DNA of 64,000 nt from the NCBI RefSeq assembly GCF_000576555.1, contig NZ_CP007145.1, positions 1,426,001 through 1,490,000 of the forward strand. The letters run 5' to 3'. The DNA comes from Hymenobacter swuensis DY53 (GTDB lineage: Bacteria; Bacteroidota; Bacteroidia; Cytophagales; Hymenobacteraceae). Position 1 is the stretch's first letter, and each line of letters starts with the position of its first letter. This document shows, piece after piece, positions 33,265 to 42,991 of this stretch. Both the position numbers and the translations under genes were made by a program. The notes below the pieces were generated by a model, which ran no database searches, had not been told where the DNA came from, and was given only the letters and a program-made list of their open reading frames with translations.

Positions 33265-35886
33265 TTACTCCACGGAGCGGACGGCCGCCGCGCCTACTGC
33301 CTCGCGGCGTACCTGGCTGGGTTTTCCGCTGTACTCAATCACGCTGGCCCCGATAGCCTCGGCCTTCAGCTCCTCCGTCACCCGGATGCGCACCTTGGTG
33401 GCGCCCACGGCTTCAATATCGGCGCGGCGGGCGGTGAAGTCGGCGGCGGCTACGTCGCAGGCACCGGCCCCTTCGATGGTGAGTTGCTCGGCTCCGCCTT
33501 GCAGAGCTACCTGGCAGCCGCCGGCCAGCTCCAACTGCAGCTTCTGCAAGTTGGCTTTCAACTTGAGCTGACTGCCGCCGGCCTGCGTTATGCTCAGGTC
33601 GCCGGAGTTGAAGCCGCTGACCTCGGCGTGGGTGCCGCCCACCAGTTCCAGGTTGTTGAGTTCCGGCGTTTCGATGATGAGCAGCACATCTTCATGGTCG
33701 CCGCTGCGGGAGTCGAACAGGTCGCGGTTGCGGGGACTAATGGTCAGCTCCTTGCCGTCGCGGGTTACTTTCAGGTCACGCAGGGCGCGGCCGTCGCCGG
33801 CGGCGCGCACGGTGTAGGTGCTGCCCTGCCGGATGATGACCCGGTAGCCGCCCACAATGCTCACCTGATCGAAGTCGGTTTCATCGAAGGTCTGACGCTC
33901 GGAGCCGTAGGAGTTTTCATCCGTATTAATGGGCTCTACGCTTTCGAAGCTCAGTTTCAGGTCAGAGTCGTCGCGGCCTTCTTCGTAGTCGGCGCTGTTC
34001 TCGTCGTCGTTGTCGGTATCCCGGCCGCGCAGGTCGCCTTCCGCGCAGCTGATGCACTCCACTTTGTTGCCCGTCATGCGGAACACGCCGTTTTCGGGGT
34101 GGTAGGGAGCCTGGCCATTCATGTAGTCGTCGTCGTTGAGCCAGTTGGCAAACGTCTCCGTCATGCGGAAGGTACGACCCCGGGGCATGAGCAGGCGCAA
34201 ACGCATTTCCTGGTCGCGGTACCGGGCGCTGGGCTGGTAGGTGAAGTGGTCATCTACGCTCAGCGTCGAGTCGTTGAGGATGCGCAGGTTGTGGCTGGTG
34301 GAAGTAGCGGCCGTGCGGCGGGCCAGCGAGTCGGTAGCACCTTTGGCCGAGATGATGCGCTCCAGCCGCGGGGCCTGGGCACTGTCGATGCCCACGATGT
34401 CGAGGTCCACCCATTTATCGTTATTGAGCTGGCGGCGCTCCAGTACCAGGCGGGGGCTGGTCAGGCCGCCCAGCGTGGTGGTTTGAGTAATTTCCTCTTC
34501 CCGCTGAAACTCGCGCCCTACCCGCACGCCGGCCACCGAGCTGCCCACGATACCCAGCAGCCACAAACCCAGCAGCGTGAGGGAAGCCGTCCGGCTCAGG
34601 ATGGTGCGGCGCAGCAGCAGACCCACACCCATCAGCAGCAAGGCCAGGGCTGGAATAGCAGTGAGCAGGAAGAACGACAGCACTGCCCAGGACGAAATGT
34701 CATTGAAGAGCAGGAAAGGCTGCAACGGGCCAAATTCCAGGTTATCCGACGAGGCAATCAGGCCCAGGCCTACCCCCAGCGCAATGAGGATGGAAAGCAG
34801 AAACCCAAATCCAGTCAGGGTCAAAATCCCACCCGCTACCACCCGGATCAGCGAACCGATGCCATTGATGAGGGGGCGCACGTTGCTGAACGAGTCCTCC
34901 AGAAACGTGCCTACGGGACGGTTATTCACCGGTCCGGCCTCGGAGCCGGCGGCGTAGGGGTTGTTGCGCAGGTTCTCATCCAGGGCCGAGAGCGTGACGG
35001 CATCGCCGCGCATGCGGAGCTTGTCGGAGGCGGTTTTCGCCTCCGGCAAGAGAATCCACAGGATAACGTAGAGCCAGAAGCCCAGGCTGCCGGCAATGAG
35101 CAGCAGCAGGAAGGCAATGCGCACTACCACCACATCTACCCGCAGGTACGCCGCCAGGCCGGCCGAAACGCCTCCGACTTTACCATTGTCGGTGTCGCGG
35201 TAGAGCTTCTTGAACGCCGGGTCGGTATCGGGGTCGGTCGTGTCGTAGCGTTTGGGCAGCACCACCCACAGGATGATGTAGGCCAGGACCGTGATGCCCG
35301 CTACCCGCTCGCCAAAGTTGTTCAACGGCGTATTATCGAACACCGCAGGTATGGCTAGCAACAATACCAGCAAGCCTATCCGAATCCAGAGGGGGTTGGT
35401 GTTGAAATACTGCGCCAGACCAGCCGCTACTCCGGCTACCTTGCGGTGGGCCATGTCGCGGTACATCTGCTTGGGCGCGGCTTCCGTGGTATCGGCATCG
35501 GCAGCTTCGGGGCCGGACTTAGCGCGGCGCCCCGCGCCGTAAGTGCTGCTGGCATAGGTGCCCTGGGCCGAGCCATTGGCCACGGCTTCGGCCAGCAGTT
35601 CCTCTTCGTCCTCGGCTTCATCGGCCGACTGGAAGTCGCGCACCCGGCCCATTTTGGCGGTCATGGCTTCCACATCCTCCAGCGTGATGACCTGCTTGAG
35701 GCCGGAGAGGCGGGCGGCGAAGAGCTCGGCAATGCGGCTCTCGATGTCGGCCACAATTTCCTCGTGGCCGCGGTAGCCGCTGAAGTGGGCTTTCACTTCC
35801 GCCAGGTAGCGGCTAAGCACTTCGTAGCCATCTTCCTCAATGTGGAAGATCATGCCCTGAAGGTTGATGCTGATGTTCTTTTTCAT
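33265..35886 (-). CDS. PspC-domain and GIN-domain (DUF2807) fusion membrane protein
   Basis: An 873-residue protein; ATG 35886 (MKKNISINLQGMIFHIEEDGYEVL) is the usual start. The first 75 residues form a soluble N-terminal domain with many charged residues. Two PspC domains follow (KQMYRDMAHRKVAGVAAGLAQYF and KKLYRDTDNGKVGGVSAGLAAYL, each with hydrophobic segments), then three to four more membrane segments (about 320-460). The C-terminal 300 residues hold a periplasmic region ending in a beta-solenoid-like GIN domain (DFDQVSIVGGYRVIIRQGSTYTVRAAGD onward). PspC relates to envelope-stress response. It is 44 nt downstream of padR. Confidence 0.85.
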   Translation of the reverse strand: MKKNISINLQGMIFHIEEDGYEVLSRYLAEVKAHFSGYRGHEEIVADIESRIAELFAARLSGLKQVITLEDVEAMTAKMGRVRDFQSADEAEDEEELLAEAVANGSAQGTYASSTYGAGRRAKSGPEAADADTTEAAPKQMYRDMAHRKVAGVAAGLAQYFNTNPLWIRIGLLVLLLAIPAVFDNTPLNNFGERVAGITVLAYIILWVVLPKRYDTTDPDTDPAFKKLYRDTDNGKVGGVSAGLAAYLRVDVVVVRIAFLLLLIAGSLGFWLYVILWILLPEAKTASDKLRMRGDAVTLSALDENLRNNPYAAGSEAGPVNNRPVGTFLEDSFSNVRPLINGIGSLIRVVAGGILTLTGFGFLLSILIALGVGLGLIASSDNLEFGPLQPFLLFNDISSWAVLSFFLLTAIPALALLLMGVGLLLRRTILSRTASLTLLGLWLLGIVGSSVAGVRVGREFQREEEITQTTTLGGLTSPRLVLERRQLNNDKWVDLDIVGIDSAQAPRLERIISAKGATDSLARRTAATSTSHNLRILNDSTLSVDDHFTYQPSARYRDQEMRLRLLMPRGRTFRMTETFANWLNDDDYMNGQAPYHPENGVFRMTGNKVECISCAEGDLRGRDTDNDDENSADYEEGRDDSDLKLSFESVEPINTDENSYGSERQTFDETDFDQVSIVGGYRVIIRQGSTYTVRAAGDGRALRDLKVTRDGKELTISPRNRDLFDSRSGDHEDVLLIIETPELNNLELVGGTHAEVSGFNSGDLSITQAGGSQLKLKANLQKLQLELAGGCQVALQGGAEQLTIEGAGACDVAAADFTARRADIEAVGATKVRIRVTEELKAEAIGASVIEYSGKPSQVRREAVGAAAVRSVE

Positions 35887-35930
35887 CTCAGTGCTGCAAC
35901 TAGTCAAGAATAACTGGTAGGGGGCGGTGC

Positions 35931-36338
35931 TTACAGCAGCGCGTCAGGGGGAGAGGGCGCATCCGGCGGGGCTACCGTGAGCGGGGCCGGCGTGGCGGCG
36001 GCCGGGGCGTGGGGTTTCTGGCGGATGATGCGGATGGAGTCCTGGACTTCTTCCCAGGTCAGGCGCAGCTGGTGCAGAAACTCCAGACCGTCGGGGGTGA
36101 GGGTGTAGTACTTGCGGGGCGGGCCGGAGGTGGATTCCTTCCAGGTGTAGTCCAGCAGGCCCGCGTTCTTGAGGCGCGTCAGCAGCGGGTAGAGCGTGCC
36201 TTCCACCACAATCATGCGGGCGGAGGTGAGCTCTTCGAGCATATCAGACGCATACACCTCCCCGCGGGCAATGATTTCCAGAATGCAGAACTCCAGGATG
36301 CCCTTCCGCATCTGCACTTGGGTGTTCTCGACTTTCAT
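35931..36338 (-). CDS. PadR-family transcriptional regulator
   Basis: A 135-residue winged-helix regulator. From ATG 36338 (MKVENTQVQMRKGILEFCILEII) the protein shows the PadR core: MLEELTSARMIVVEGTLYPLLTRLKNAGLLDYTWKES and GPPRKYYTLTPDGLEFLHQL, then a helical dimerisation region and a Pro/Ala-rich tail. PadR repressors bind operator DNA near their own promoter; a target near 36370 is plausible. It lies directly upstream of the PspC-GIN gene on the same strand, a pairing that is common in Bacteroidota, and probably controls it. Confidence 0.92.
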   Translation of the reverse strand: MKVENTQVQMRKGILEFCILEIIARGEVYASDMLEELTSARMIVVEGTLYPLLTRLKNAGLLDYTWKESTSGPPRKYYTLTPDGLEFLHQLRLTWEEVQDSIRIIRQKPHAPAAATPAPLTVAPPDAPSPPDALL

Positions 36339-36369
36339 GGGCTGAGGCAGATATCGGTGAAGAATGAGA

Positions 36370-36377
36370 CAAATATA
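36370..36377 (-). promoter_or_regulatory. -7 promoter element of padR-pspC operon
   Basis: Minus-strand TATATTTG, exact TAnnTTTG, 31 nt before the padR start. Confidence 0.6.
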
Positions 36378-36619
36378 ACGGAAGGTACTATGCAACGCAA
36401 GGTACTAGTAGAATTTATTTTCAGGAAGTTGAATATTTGTCTGCCTGATGCGGCGGAAGGAAAAATGCACCGACCTGGAAAATGACAGAAAACCTACTTT
36501 TCACCGCTCAGAATGCGGTTTGGCCGAGAACTTGAAACCGGCCCGCACTATTAATGAGTATCTTGCGTTGCTGCCGCGCTGCTTCTTCTTTTTCGAGATA
36601 CTATCTGGCTTTACTTTCT

Positions 36620-37717
36620 ATGCCTCACTTTTCCCGTACTACCGCCCTGTTGCTGGGGGCTGGTCTGACTTTACTGGCGGCAGTGCCCGCACTGGCTCAG
36701 GACAAAACGCCCAAGTACAGCAATGAATTTCTCAACATTGGGGTAGGGGGCCGGGCTCTCGGCATGGGAAAAGTGCAGGCCAGTCTGGCCGATGACGCCA
36801 CGGCCGGCTACTGGAACCCCGCCGGCCTCGTGAATCAGAAAACTAAGTACGACGGCGTGCTCATGCACTCCGAACTGTTCTCGGGCATCGTGAAAAACGA
36901 CTACGCCAGCTTCGGCATGAAGCTGGATGACAAGAGCGCACTGGGGGTGAGCTTTTTCCGGTTGGGGGTGGATGACATTGCGGACACCCGCAACCTGGTA
37001 AACGAGTACGGCTACATTGATTACAATAACATCCGCTACTTCTCGGTGGCTGATTACGCCGCGTTGCTGTCCTACGCTCGCCAGATTGGCAATATCGAGG
37101 GCCTGCAGGTGGGAGCCAGCGCCAAAGTCATCTACCGCAACATCGGCTCCTTTGCCAACGCCTGGGGCTTCGGGGTGGATGCTGGCGTGCAGTACCAGCG
37201 CAACGACTGGCGGCTGGGGCTAATGGCCCGCGACATCACCACCACCTACAATGCCTGGACGGTGAACCCCGAGGAGTTCGAAGGCTCGGCCAACGCGCTA
37301 GATGAGTTGCCCAAGAGCAGCACCGAAATCACGCTGCCCACCTTCGTGCTGGGGGCCAGCCGCCTGTTCAAGCTGCCCGGCGAGTTCACCGCGCTGCCCG
37401 CCCTGGACCTGGAAATTACCACCGACGGCCAGCGCAATACCTTGGTTTCCACGAGTGCCGTGAGCCTGGACCCGCGGGCCGGTCTGGAAATCGGCTACAA
37501 GCAGCTGGTGTACCTGCGCGGCGGCGTGGGCAATCTGCAGCAAGTGCAGGCTTTCACGGGTAAAGAGGAGTGGAAAGTGCAGCCCAGCCTGGGCGTGGGC
37601 CTAGCCTTGAGCGGCCTGCGGCTAGATATGGCTCTTTCTCGCCTGGCCGTGGAAAAACTGGGCCAACGCTCCCAGCCCACTTCCATCATTGTATCCCTCG
37701 GCTACGGTATTAAATAA
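36620..37717 (+). CDS. porV2: PorV2-like outer-membrane protein (PorV/PorQ family)
   Basis: A 365-residue outer-membrane beta-barrel of the FadL-like PorV/PorQ family. Signal peptide TALLLGAGLTLLAAVPALAQ, then KYSNEFLNIGVGGRALGMGKVQASLADDATAGYWNPAGL, a block highly typical of PorV. The remainder is alternating strands ending SIIVSLGYGIK. The start is ATG 36620 because it opens the signal peptide. PorV shuttles T9SS substrates to the sortase PorU. The gene just downstream is a PorU-like protease, so the two are the alternative PorV2/PorU2 pair; the name is based on this pairing. Confidence 0.85.
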   Translation: MPHFSRTTALLLGAGLTLLAAVPALAQDKTPKYSNEFLNIGVGGRALGMGKVQASLADDATAGYWNPAGLVNQKTKYDGVLMHSELFSGIVKNDYASFGMKLDDKSALGVSFFRLGVDDIADTRNLVNEYGYIDYNNIRYFSVADYAALLSYARQIGNIEGLQVGASAKVIYRNIGSFANAWGFGVDAGVQYQRNDWRLGLMARDITTTYNAWTVNPEEFEGSANALDELPKSSTEITLPTFVLGASRLFKLPGEFTALPALDLEITTDGQRNTLVSTSAVSLDPRAGLEIGYKQLVYLRGGVGNLQQVQAFTGKEEWKVQPSLGVGLALSGLRLDMALSRLAVEKLGQRSQPTSIIVSLGYGIK

Positions 37718-37777
37718 GTGGCCCTTCCCGGTTATCCGCGCAGGCACTCAAACAGACGTTTACTTCATCATTCTTAT

Positions 37778-40700
37778 ATGAAACAGGCTTACCAGAAGCT
37801 ATGGTTACTGGCACTGCTGCTCCTGACGCTGTGGGCTCCGGCCGCGCAGGCGCAGTCGGGCCCCTACGGCAATGAGTGGATTGTGCCGGGGCAGCAGTAC
37901 TACAAGATTAAAGTAGCCCGCGACGGCCTGTACCGGCTGAACTACCAGTACCTGCAACAGGCTGGCATCAGCGGCGTGAACCCGCAGCGGCTGCAACTGT
38001 GGCGACGGGGTAAGGAAGTCGCTATCCACGTGGGCGGCAACACCACCGCGCTGGACAACAGTACGTTCATCGAGTTCTTCGGCCAGCGGAACGATGCGGC
38101 TCTGGACCGTGCCCTCTACAAGAACGCGGCTGACCAGACTCACACGCTTTACAGTCTCTACACCGATACGGCGAGCTACTTTCTCACTTGGTCAGCCACG
38201 ACCAATGGTAGGCGCATGGAGCAGCCAGCCCCAGTTGCGGGCAGTGCGATACACACACATTGGCTGAAGCCGGCGCTAACGGTGTACCGCAATGCCTACA
38301 GTGATGTAGATAAGCAGGTATATAGCTACTCACCGTGGCTGGATGCAGGTGAAGGCTTCCTGAGCCGTCCGGTAGGCAGCGGTAGCGACCCATTTGGCGG
38401 TGTACCGGTGACCCAAACATTTTCCAGCCCAACTACCCGGGAAGTAGCTACGCAGGGAAACTTAATGGTAGAGATGGTGCTAGTGGGCACTACTCGCTTC
38501 AATCATGCCGGAACTATATACGTAGTGGGGGCCGCTGGTGAGAGGCAACTCGGTACCTACCAACTCACGGCATATAACAAAGTGGTGCTGCGCTACCCTC
38601 TGCAGCGCACTGATATTGCTGCCAACGGCCGCGTGCAGATCCGCCTGCTGGCCGATGTATCAAATAGCACCACCAATACCCCAACGCACGTACGCGTAGG
38701 CTACATTCGAGTAACGTATCCTCAAATAGCCCAATGGACCGCTGGCCAGGATTCTGTTTCCCTGCGTAACGATTCAACCCTGACCGGGCCGGCGTACTAC
38801 CAACTCAGTGGCGCGCCCACTTCCGTTATGGGTTATGATGTAACCGATCCGTACAACGTGCAGCGAATTGTTGGCACGGCCGGAACGCAACGTAGTTATG
38901 TGTTTCCCGCTGCCAACAACCGCACCCGTTCCTTGATGCTTGCTGATGCCGCCCAGTTACCCGAACCTGCCCAACCACTCAAGCGTGTGCAGTTTCGGGC
39001 AATATCAGCGGCAGCTCATAACTTCATTATTATTACCAGCCGCGTGCTGATGAAGCCTGCCGGTACCGGTACTGGAGCCGTGACAGATGCAGTACGTGCG
39101 TATGCTACTTACCGGGCCTCCACCATAGGTGGCGGTTGGGATACGCTGGTAGTTACCTCCGAGCAGCTTTACGACCAGTTTTATTACGGCGACAAATCAG
39201 TTTTGGCTCTCCGACAGTTTTCCCTATGGATGCTCAACGGCAGTACCCGGCCCAAGTCGTTACTATTGTTAGGGAAAGGTTTAGGGGCCGGTGAGTACGA
39301 CTGTGGCGCTTATCACCGGCAAGTGCCAGACCAATATGGCAGCTGCCGGCCCGGTAATCCGGCCGTGGTGCGCAACTTGGTACCCATCAATGCCCGTGGG
39401 CTGTCTGATAACCTGTTAACGGCAGATTGGCAGAACAATCAATACACTGCACGCATGACTACCGGACGCATCTCTGCGCAAAATGCCCAGGATGTCCTGA
39501 ATTACCTCAATAAGTTGCGCGAGCATGAAGCGTTGAGCTATGAGCCATGGCGGCGTAACGTAATTCAATTGAATGGTCCGAGGGAACCCTACCAAATTCC
39601 TTTGTTTGACAGCTTCCTCGCAACGTATGCGACTTTCATGCGCAAGCCGCCATTCGCGGCAAATATTGTTAAGACGTATCGGCGGGCTGATTACCCGGGC
39701 ACTATTCCGGGCGAAACGGCTCCACTGAACTTGGCTCAGGATTTCAATAATGGGGTGAGTTTGGTTTCGTACTTCGGACACGGCGACGCGACGCGACTGG
39801 CATGGAATATTGCTAATATTAATGACGCCGCGAATGGATTCGCTAATAAGGGCAAGTATCCTGTGTGGTACGTGAGCGGCTGCTCAGCCGGTAATTCGTT
39901 TCGCGGTATCCGCTCGTTCGGCGGGGATGATTATCTGTTAGCTGCTGATAAAGGCATTATTGGCTTCTTATGCGAATCGGACTTGGGGCTAGAAACCGAT
40001 TTGCACCTTATGCACACCGAAATGGTGAAGCTCCTGTTCTCCGATAATACTTGGTATGGGCGGCCAATTGCGGAGGTGCAGCAAGAGGTTTCTCGCCGGT
40101 TGCAGCCCGCCGCCAATTCTACTGGCCAAGACAATTTGATCAGTATGCTGATGAACACCATCTGGCAGGGCGACCCGGCCCTGAAGCTGTTCTCGCCCTT
40201 GCAGCCCGATTTCCAGACGTCCGATGCGCGCCTTCAGATTTCGCTTCCAGCGCCAGCCACGGCCAATGCCAGCTTTGAGTTGAAGCTGGGCGTGAGCAAC
40301 CCGGGCCGGATTACAACCGGGCTGCTGACCATCCGCGTGACGCGTACGGTGGGCAGTGGAACGCCGGTGGTCGTCAATTTCAGGGTGCCCCAGGCCCGGC
40401 AGGATACCACCTACACGCTGGCCCTCACCAACCCGGCCACCGGCAGCGTAGCGGGCCAGAATACTTTCCAGGTTGATCTTGACCCTGATAATCTCATTGC
40501 GGAATCGGACGAAACCAACAACCGCGCAACGCTCAACTACACCTTCCTGACCGGCGGCGTCACTACGCTCAGCCCACCGGAGTTTGCCATTGTGGGTAAC
40601 CGGGCCGTGCGGCTGGTGGCCCAGAGCAACGTGCCCACCATCACGGCCCGCGACTACGACTTGGAACTGGACACGGTGCAGACCTTCACCAGTGCTCTGG

Positions 40701-42358
40701 TGCAGCGCACGAAAGTAAATGCCATCATGGTGCCGGAATGGCAGCCTACGCTGCCCACACTGGCTGGGCAGGACAGCGTGGTGTGGTACTGGCGGGTACG
40801 CCTGAATGCGCCGCAGGGTGATGAAAGCGCCAACTGGGCCACCAGCTCCTTCCGCGTTATCAATGGGCGCACGCAGGGCGGCTGGTCACAGAGCCACCCC
40901 GGCCAGTTCCGCCGCGACGAGCGGGCCGGCGTGGAAGTAGCCGTGCCCGGCGGGCAGTGGACCTTTAACGGCGCTACCCAGGAAGCTACCATTACGTCTA
41001 ACCGCATCGGGCCGGCGCGGCAGTGGGAAACGCTTTACCATACCATCCGCACCAGTGCCACCGGCGACTACACGCTCCGGCTGCTGGGTACCGATACGCT
41101 GGGCGCTACCACTGTGCTCAACGCCAATGTAACGGACCGTGCGTTTGCACTCAGCGGCGTATCGGCCAAGCTGTACCCATATCTGCAGTTGCAGGCAGTG
41201 TTGCGTGAATCTACGGCGGGCGTAACGCCACAGTTGGAGCAATGGCTGGTAACCTACCAGGGCGTGCCGGAAGGCGTGGTACGGCCCTCGGCCACTCCGC
41301 TTACGGCGGCGGCCCTCACCCAGCAGGCCCAGCGCACGGGCACCCTCACTATTCCGGTAACTTTCCAGAACGTGGCTGATTACACTTTCACGGCTCCGCT
41401 GGTGGGCTACGTGGTGGTGCGCTCCAGCAATGCTGGTGCCCCGCGTGAACGGTACTATCCGCTGGCTGGCGCAGCCCTTACTGCCCATTCCCAGCGCGAA
41501 TACTCCGTGAGGCTAGACGTGCGCGGCCTGTTTGGGACGCTTTCGGGCCAAGTGGTACTGAATCCGCGCCGCCAGCCTGAACAGCATTACTTCAACAACG
41601 AGCTGACGCTGCCGCCCTTCGAGGTAACCAACAACGATACGCCACCGGTGCTGGATGTGGCCTTTGACGGCCGCCACCTGCTCAACGGCGAAATTGTGTC
41701 GCCTCAGCCTATTATCAGCATTCAATTGCGCGATATTGACAAGCTACGGCCCATCCGTGACCGGTCAAACTTCATTGTGGTGCTGACGCCTAAGAAAACC
41801 GGCGTGCCCATGACGGTGGATATGAACTCATCGGGCATCGTGTTCGTAGCCGACTCGGCGCAGGGTACGGCGCGGCTGGAGTATCAGCCGGGTAAAACCA
41901 AGGGCCTAGAGGCCGGGGTGTACACACTGGAAGTGCAGGGCCGCGACGGCTCAGGCAACCTGGCCGGCACCGAGCCCTACCGCATCACGTTTGAGGTCAT
42001 TACCGAATCGACCATCACCAATGTCTTCCCGTACCCGAACCCGGTGACCAGCAAAACGAAATTCGTGTTTACGCTCACTGGCTCCACGCTGCCGCGCAAC
42101 ATGAAAATTCAGATTGTGAGCCTCACCGGCCGGGTGGTAAAGGAAATCATGATGGCCGACCTGGGGCCGCTGCGCATCGGCAATAACATCACGGAGTACG
42201 CCTGGGACGGCACCGATGACTACGGCGACCGGCTGGCCAACGGCACTTACCTCTACCGCGTGGTGCTCGATGACCCCAGCGGCGAGTTCAAGCAGCGCGC
42301 CACCGGCGGCGACCGGGCCTTCAAAAAGGATTGGGGCAAGTTGGTGTTACTACGGTAG
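37778..42358 (+). CDS. porU2: PorU2-like C25-family cysteine protease (putative T9SS sortase)
   Basis: A 1526-residue secreted protein. Start ATG 37778 gives the signal peptide KLWLLALLLLTLWAPAAQAQ. The N-terminal half contains a gingipain-type C25 peptidase domain; the likely catalytic His is in SYFGHGDATRLAW and the Cys in WYVSGCSAGNSFRG, about residues 665-710. Beta-sandwich domains follow (CARDB-like DLDPDNLIAESDETNNRATLNY, others). The C-terminus (FPYPNPVTSKTKFVFTL to DDYGDRLANGTYLYRVVLDD) is a FlgD-Ig-like domain rather than a classic T9SS tail. It is 60 nt downstream of porV2. It may attach a subset of T9SS cargo to the surface; that role is inferred. Confidence 0.85.
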   Translation: MKQAYQKLWLLALLLLTLWAPAAQAQSGPYGNEWIVPGQQYYKIKVARDGLYRLNYQYLQQAGISGVNPQRLQLWRRGKEVAIHVGGNTTALDNSTFIEFFGQRNDAALDRALYKNAADQTHTLYSLYTDTASYFLTWSATTNGRRMEQPAPVAGSAIHTHWLKPALTVYRNAYSDVDKQVYSYSPWLDAGEGFLSRPVGSGSDPFGGVPVTQTFSSPTTREVATQGNLMVEMVLVGTTRFNHAGTIYVVGAAGERQLGTYQLTAYNKVVLRYPLQRTDIAANGRVQIRLLADVSNSTTNTPTHVRVGYIRVTYPQIAQWTAGQDSVSLRNDSTLTGPAYYQLSGAPTSVMGYDVTDPYNVQRIVGTAGTQRSYVFPAANNRTRSLMLADAAQLPEPAQPLKRVQFRAISAAAHNFIIITSRVLMKPAGTGTGAVTDAVRAYATYRASTIGGGWDTLVVTSEQLYDQFYYGDKSVLALRQFSLWMLNGSTRPKSLLLLGKGLGAGEYDCGAYHRQVPDQYGSCRPGNPAVVRNLVPINARGLSDNLLTADWQNNQYTARMTTGRISAQNAQDVLNYLNKLREHEALSYEPWRRNVIQLNGPREPYQIPLFDSFLATYATFMRKPPFAANIVKTYRRADYPGTIPGETAPLNLAQDFNNGVSLVSYFGHGDATRLAWNIANINDAANGFANKGKYPVWYVSGCSAGNSFRGIRSFGGDDYLLAADKGIIGFLCESDLGLETDLHLMHTEMVKLLFSDNTWYGRPIAEVQQEVSRRLQPAANSTGQDNLISMLMNTIWQGDPALKLFSPLQPDFQTSDARLQISLPAPATANASFELKLGVSNPGRITTGLLTIRVTRTVGSGTPVVVNFRVPQARQDTTYTLALTNPATGSVAGQNTFQVDLDPDNLIAESDETNNRATLNYTFLTGGVTTLSPPEFAIVGNRAVRLVAQSNVPTITARDYDLELDTVQTFTSALVQRTKVNAIMVPEWQPTLPTLAGQDSVVWYWRVRLNAPQGDESANWATSSFRVINGRTQGGWSQSHPGQFRRDERAGVEVAVPGGQWTFNGATQEATITSNRIGPARQWETLYHTIRTSATGDYTLRLLGTDTLGATTVLNANVTDRAFALSGVSAKLYPYLQLQAVLRESTAGVTPQLEQWLVTYQGVPEGVVRPSATPLTAAALTQQAQRTGTLTIPVTFQNVADYTFTAPLVGYVVVRSSNAGAPRERYYPLAGAALTAHSQREYSVRLDVRGLFGTLSGQVVLNPRRQPEQHYFNNELTLPPFEVTNNDTPPVLDVAFDGRHLLNGEIVSPQPIISIQLRDIDKLRPIRDRSNFIVVLTPKKTGVPMTVDMNSSGIVFVADSAQGTARLEYQPGKTKGLEAGVYTLEVQGRDGSGNLAGTEPYRITFEVITESTITNVFPYPNPVTSKTKFVFTLTGSTLPRNMKIQIVSLTGRVVKEIMMADLGPLRIGNNITEYAWDGTDDYGDRLANGTYLYRVVLDDPSGEFKQRATGGDRAFKKDWGKLVLLR

Positions 42359-42367
42359 CAAAAGCAG

Positions 42368-42444
42368 GTACATGCCGTAAAAAGAGTCGATCCGATATAG
42401 CACCAAATGGGCTATGTCGGATCGACTCTTTTTACGGCATGTAC
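42368..42444. terminator. Very long bidirectional hairpin terminator
   Basis: A 34-bp stem with a single G-U pair (42368-42401 with 42411-42444, loop of 9 nt) containing AAAAAGAG and CTCTTTTT tracts, between convergent porU2 and folA. Confidence 0.75.
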
Positions 42445-42452
42445 TTTGGTGT

Positions 42453-42938
42453 TCACCTACGCCGGAGCGTGACGAAGCTGAAGGCATAGGCGTGCTTGTC
42501 GTCGGGCTCATGCCGTTCCCTTGTTTCCTCGCGCCATTCGCTGGCGGTGAGGTTAGGGAAAGTTACGTCACCTTCAAAAGCATGGTGTACCTCTGTCAGA
42601 TACACTACATCAGCGGCAGGCAGGGCCTGACGGTAAATTTCCCCACCCCCAATTACGAATACCTGCTCATCGGTGGTGCGGGCCAGCTCCAGTGCCTGAG
42701 GTACTGAAGCGGCCATTTCGCAGCCCTCAGCCTGCCAGGTGGCTTGGCGGGTTATGACGATGTTGCGGCGGTTGGGCAGCGGCCGGCCGATACTCTCGTA
42801 AGTCTTTCGGCCCATAATGATGGGGTGATCCTGGGTGAGCTGCTTAAAGTGCTTCAGATCCAGCGGCAGGTGCCAAAGCAGGCGGTTTTCGCCCCCGATA
42901 ACGCCGTTATCGGCCACGGCTACAACGAGTGCGGTCAT
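42453..42938 (-). CDS. folA: Dihydrofolate reductase
   Basis: Reduces dihydrofolate to tetrahydrofolate with NADPH. The 161-residue product begins at ATG 42938 (MTALVVAVADNGVIGGENRLLWHLPLDLKHFK), the family start, and shows PIIMGRKTYESIGRPLPNRRNIVITR, VFVIGGGEIYRQALPAADVVYLTEV and the C-terminal YAFSFVTLRR. All key residues of bacterial DHFR (substrate Asp in LPLDLKHFK, NADPH loop GGGEIY) are present. A longer frame upstream overlaps a palindromic repeat and is not used. The gene for fmt lies upstream on the same strand, separated by the repeat. Confidence 0.93.
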   Translation of the reverse strand: MTALVVAVADNGVIGGENRLLWHLPLDLKHFKQLTQDHPIIMGRKTYESIGRPLPNRRNIVITRQATWQAEGCEMAASVPQALELARTTDEQVFVIGGGEIYRQALPAADVVYLTEVHHAFEGDVTFPNLTASEWREETRERHEPDDKHAYAFSFVTLRRR

Positions 42939-42991
42939 GTGGTGAAATGGTGAAGTGGTGAGTTTGCGTTCAGCAACGAACGATTTATTCC

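Noticed and set aside
33223..35358. A 711-codon open frame on the plus strand opposite the PspC-GIN gene
   Set aside because: Antisense of a well-supported gene; translation is Gly/Ala/Val/Gln-rich without domains.
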